A stretch of DNA of 64,000 bases from Candidatus Bathyarchaeota archaeon A05DMB-5. Its GTDB lineage: Archaea > Thermoproteota > Bathyarchaeia > Bathyarchaeales > Bathycorpusculaceae. The position numbers were made by a program, and so were the translations under genes. A model generated the notes under the pieces. That model searched no databases. It was not told the DNA's origin and saw only the letters and a list, made by a program, of their open reading frames with translations. How positions within the stretch are numbered: the stretch's first letter is position 1; each line of letters starts with the position of its first letter. Where the stretch lies: the NCBI GenBank assembly GCA_019685655.1, contig JABFQP010000002.1, positions 205,276 through 269,275 of the forward strand. Reading direction: 5' to 3'. This document shows, piece by piece, positions 63,717-64,000 of this stretch.

Positions 63717-63838
63717 TGCGGGGGGTGGGACTTGAACCCACGAAGGCCTACGCCAGAGGATCTTAAGTCCTCCCCCTTATCTTAGGCTTATGTGTTTTCT
63801 GACCCACGCCTATTTAGACCTGGCTCGGGTACCCCCGC
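63717..63838 (-). tRNA. tRNA-Leu(UAA) with D-loop intron
   Basis: Acceptor GCGGGGG pairs with CCCCCGC, discriminator A, CCA not encoded. Anticodon stem GAGGA/TCCTC encloses CTTAAGA (anticodon TAA). Long variable arm TGGCGTAGGCCTTC and T-loop TTCAAGT follow. The gene is 122 bases; removing the 37-base insert in the D-loop leaves an 85-base type II leucine tRNA with D-stem CCC/GGG. Confidence 0.94.
63777..63813 (-). other. tRNA-Leu intron with bulge-helix-bulge splice motif
   Basis: The 37-base intron lies in the D-loop. The transcript forms inner helix TAGGC/GCCTA, a 3-base bulge AAA, a 4-base-pair helix GTCT/AGAT (one G-T pair) and a 3-base bulge AAG. Cutting after the second base of each bulge removes exactly 37 bases and joins GGTCTAA to GGGGGAGG. 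EndA in this window is the probable enzyme. Confidence 0.88.
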
Positions 63839-63934
63839 CGCACCGCGTATTGTTGATTGTTTTGTGCAGTTTAAGTTTTTTGTGCTGTGCATGCATTAAG
63901 TTAAAATTCACATTTTGAGTAGGTATGCTTGTGT

Positions 63935-64000
63935 GGGCGGGTAGCTCAGTACGGATAGAGCACCGGCCTCCTAAGTCGGCGGTCGTGGGTTCAAATCCCA
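63935..64000 (+). tRNA. tRNA-Arg(CCU), 3' end cut by window edge
   Basis: Acceptor 5' strand GGGCGGG, position 8 T, D-arm TAGCTCAG, anticodon stem CCGGC/GTCGG (one G-T pair) with loop CTCCTAA (anticodon CCT). The T-arm GTGGGTTCAAATCCCA runs to the edge. No intron in the visible part. Confidence 0.93.

Noticed and set aside
1..64000. CRISPR arrays, insertion sequences, prophage or plasmid genes
   Set aside because: No regularly spaced repeats, transposase, integrase or phage-like proteins were seen on either strand.

Overview
The window is chromosomal DNA of an archaeon. It encodes archaeal/eukaryote-type ribosomal proteins (L12, L10, L1, L11, L18a/LX, L31e, L38e, L39e, S19e), eIF6, prefoldin alpha, PDCD5, an RNase P Rpp21 subunit, a tRNA-splicing endonuclease, an ether-lipid type UbiA prenyltransferase and TATA-box promoters. 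L38e points to the TACK side of the archaea. Coenzyme F420 synthesis genes (cofE, cofD), CooC-type CO-dehydrogenase maturation ATPases, a methylene-tetrahydropterin reductase-like gene and acetate-activating enzymes together fit a Bathyarchaeia-like anaerobic acetogen/heterotroph. This placement is an inference, not a phylogeny.

Layout. 1-6 kb: C1/F420 region with two CooC-like ATPases (one cut by the window edge), cofE, a short MetF-like protein, an FrhB-like F420/Fe-S protein, a nitroreductase, cofD and the small L38e gene. 6-17 kb: a DapA-superfamily aldolase, tRNA-Val, tRNA-Ser, an O-methyltransferase, E1 beta and alpha of a 2-oxoacid dehydrogenase, a YchF/Obg-type GTPase, two M29 aminopeptidases, a CBS protein and CTP synthase. 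17-22 kb: NUDIX, radical SAM, a PUA/EVE-like protein, two zinc alcohol dehydrogenases and the E2 acyltransferase that could partner E1. 22.7-33.5 kb: an energy and acetate block with an H+-pyrophosphatase, a Ca2+-type P-ATPase, an acetate transporter, AMP-forming acetyl-CoA synthetase and an ADP-forming acyl-CoA synthetase fused to a GNAT domain. 33.5-46 kb: AsnRS, a CDF metal exporter, a beta-propeller protein with a membrane winged-helix regulator, a lipid operon (UbiA, dolichol/phytol-kinase family, TMP-kinase-like), a sugar nucleotidyltransferase, EndA, DUF47 and GlyRS. 46-51 kb: inositol-1-phosphate synthase with a phosphoglucose/phosphomannose isomerase, a SPOUT methyltransferase and a presenilin-like membrane protease. 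51-62 kb: translation and secretion genes, secE-nusG-L11-L1-L10 with L12 displaced, DtdA, a carbamoyltransferase, then Rpp21-YhbY-S19e-PDCD5-L39e-L31e and eIF6-LX-pfdA-ftsY. The end holds a broken B12 radical SAM gene, an intron-containing tRNA-Leu and a partial tRNA-Arg.

Connections. Pyrophosphate made by the AMP-forming acetyl-CoA synthetase can be used by the neighbouring H+-pyrophosphatase, and the acetyltransferase fusion next door resembles Pat, which controls that synthetase in bacteria. F420 made through CofD/CofE could serve the FrhB-like protein beside the MetF-like reductase. EndA would be needed to process the D-loop intron in tRNA-Leu. Two small genes missed by a length cut-off (secE, L39e) were found by reading frames. 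Three copies of a 25-base element sit between genes and are unexplained. No CRISPR array, insertion sequence, prophage or defence island was seen.
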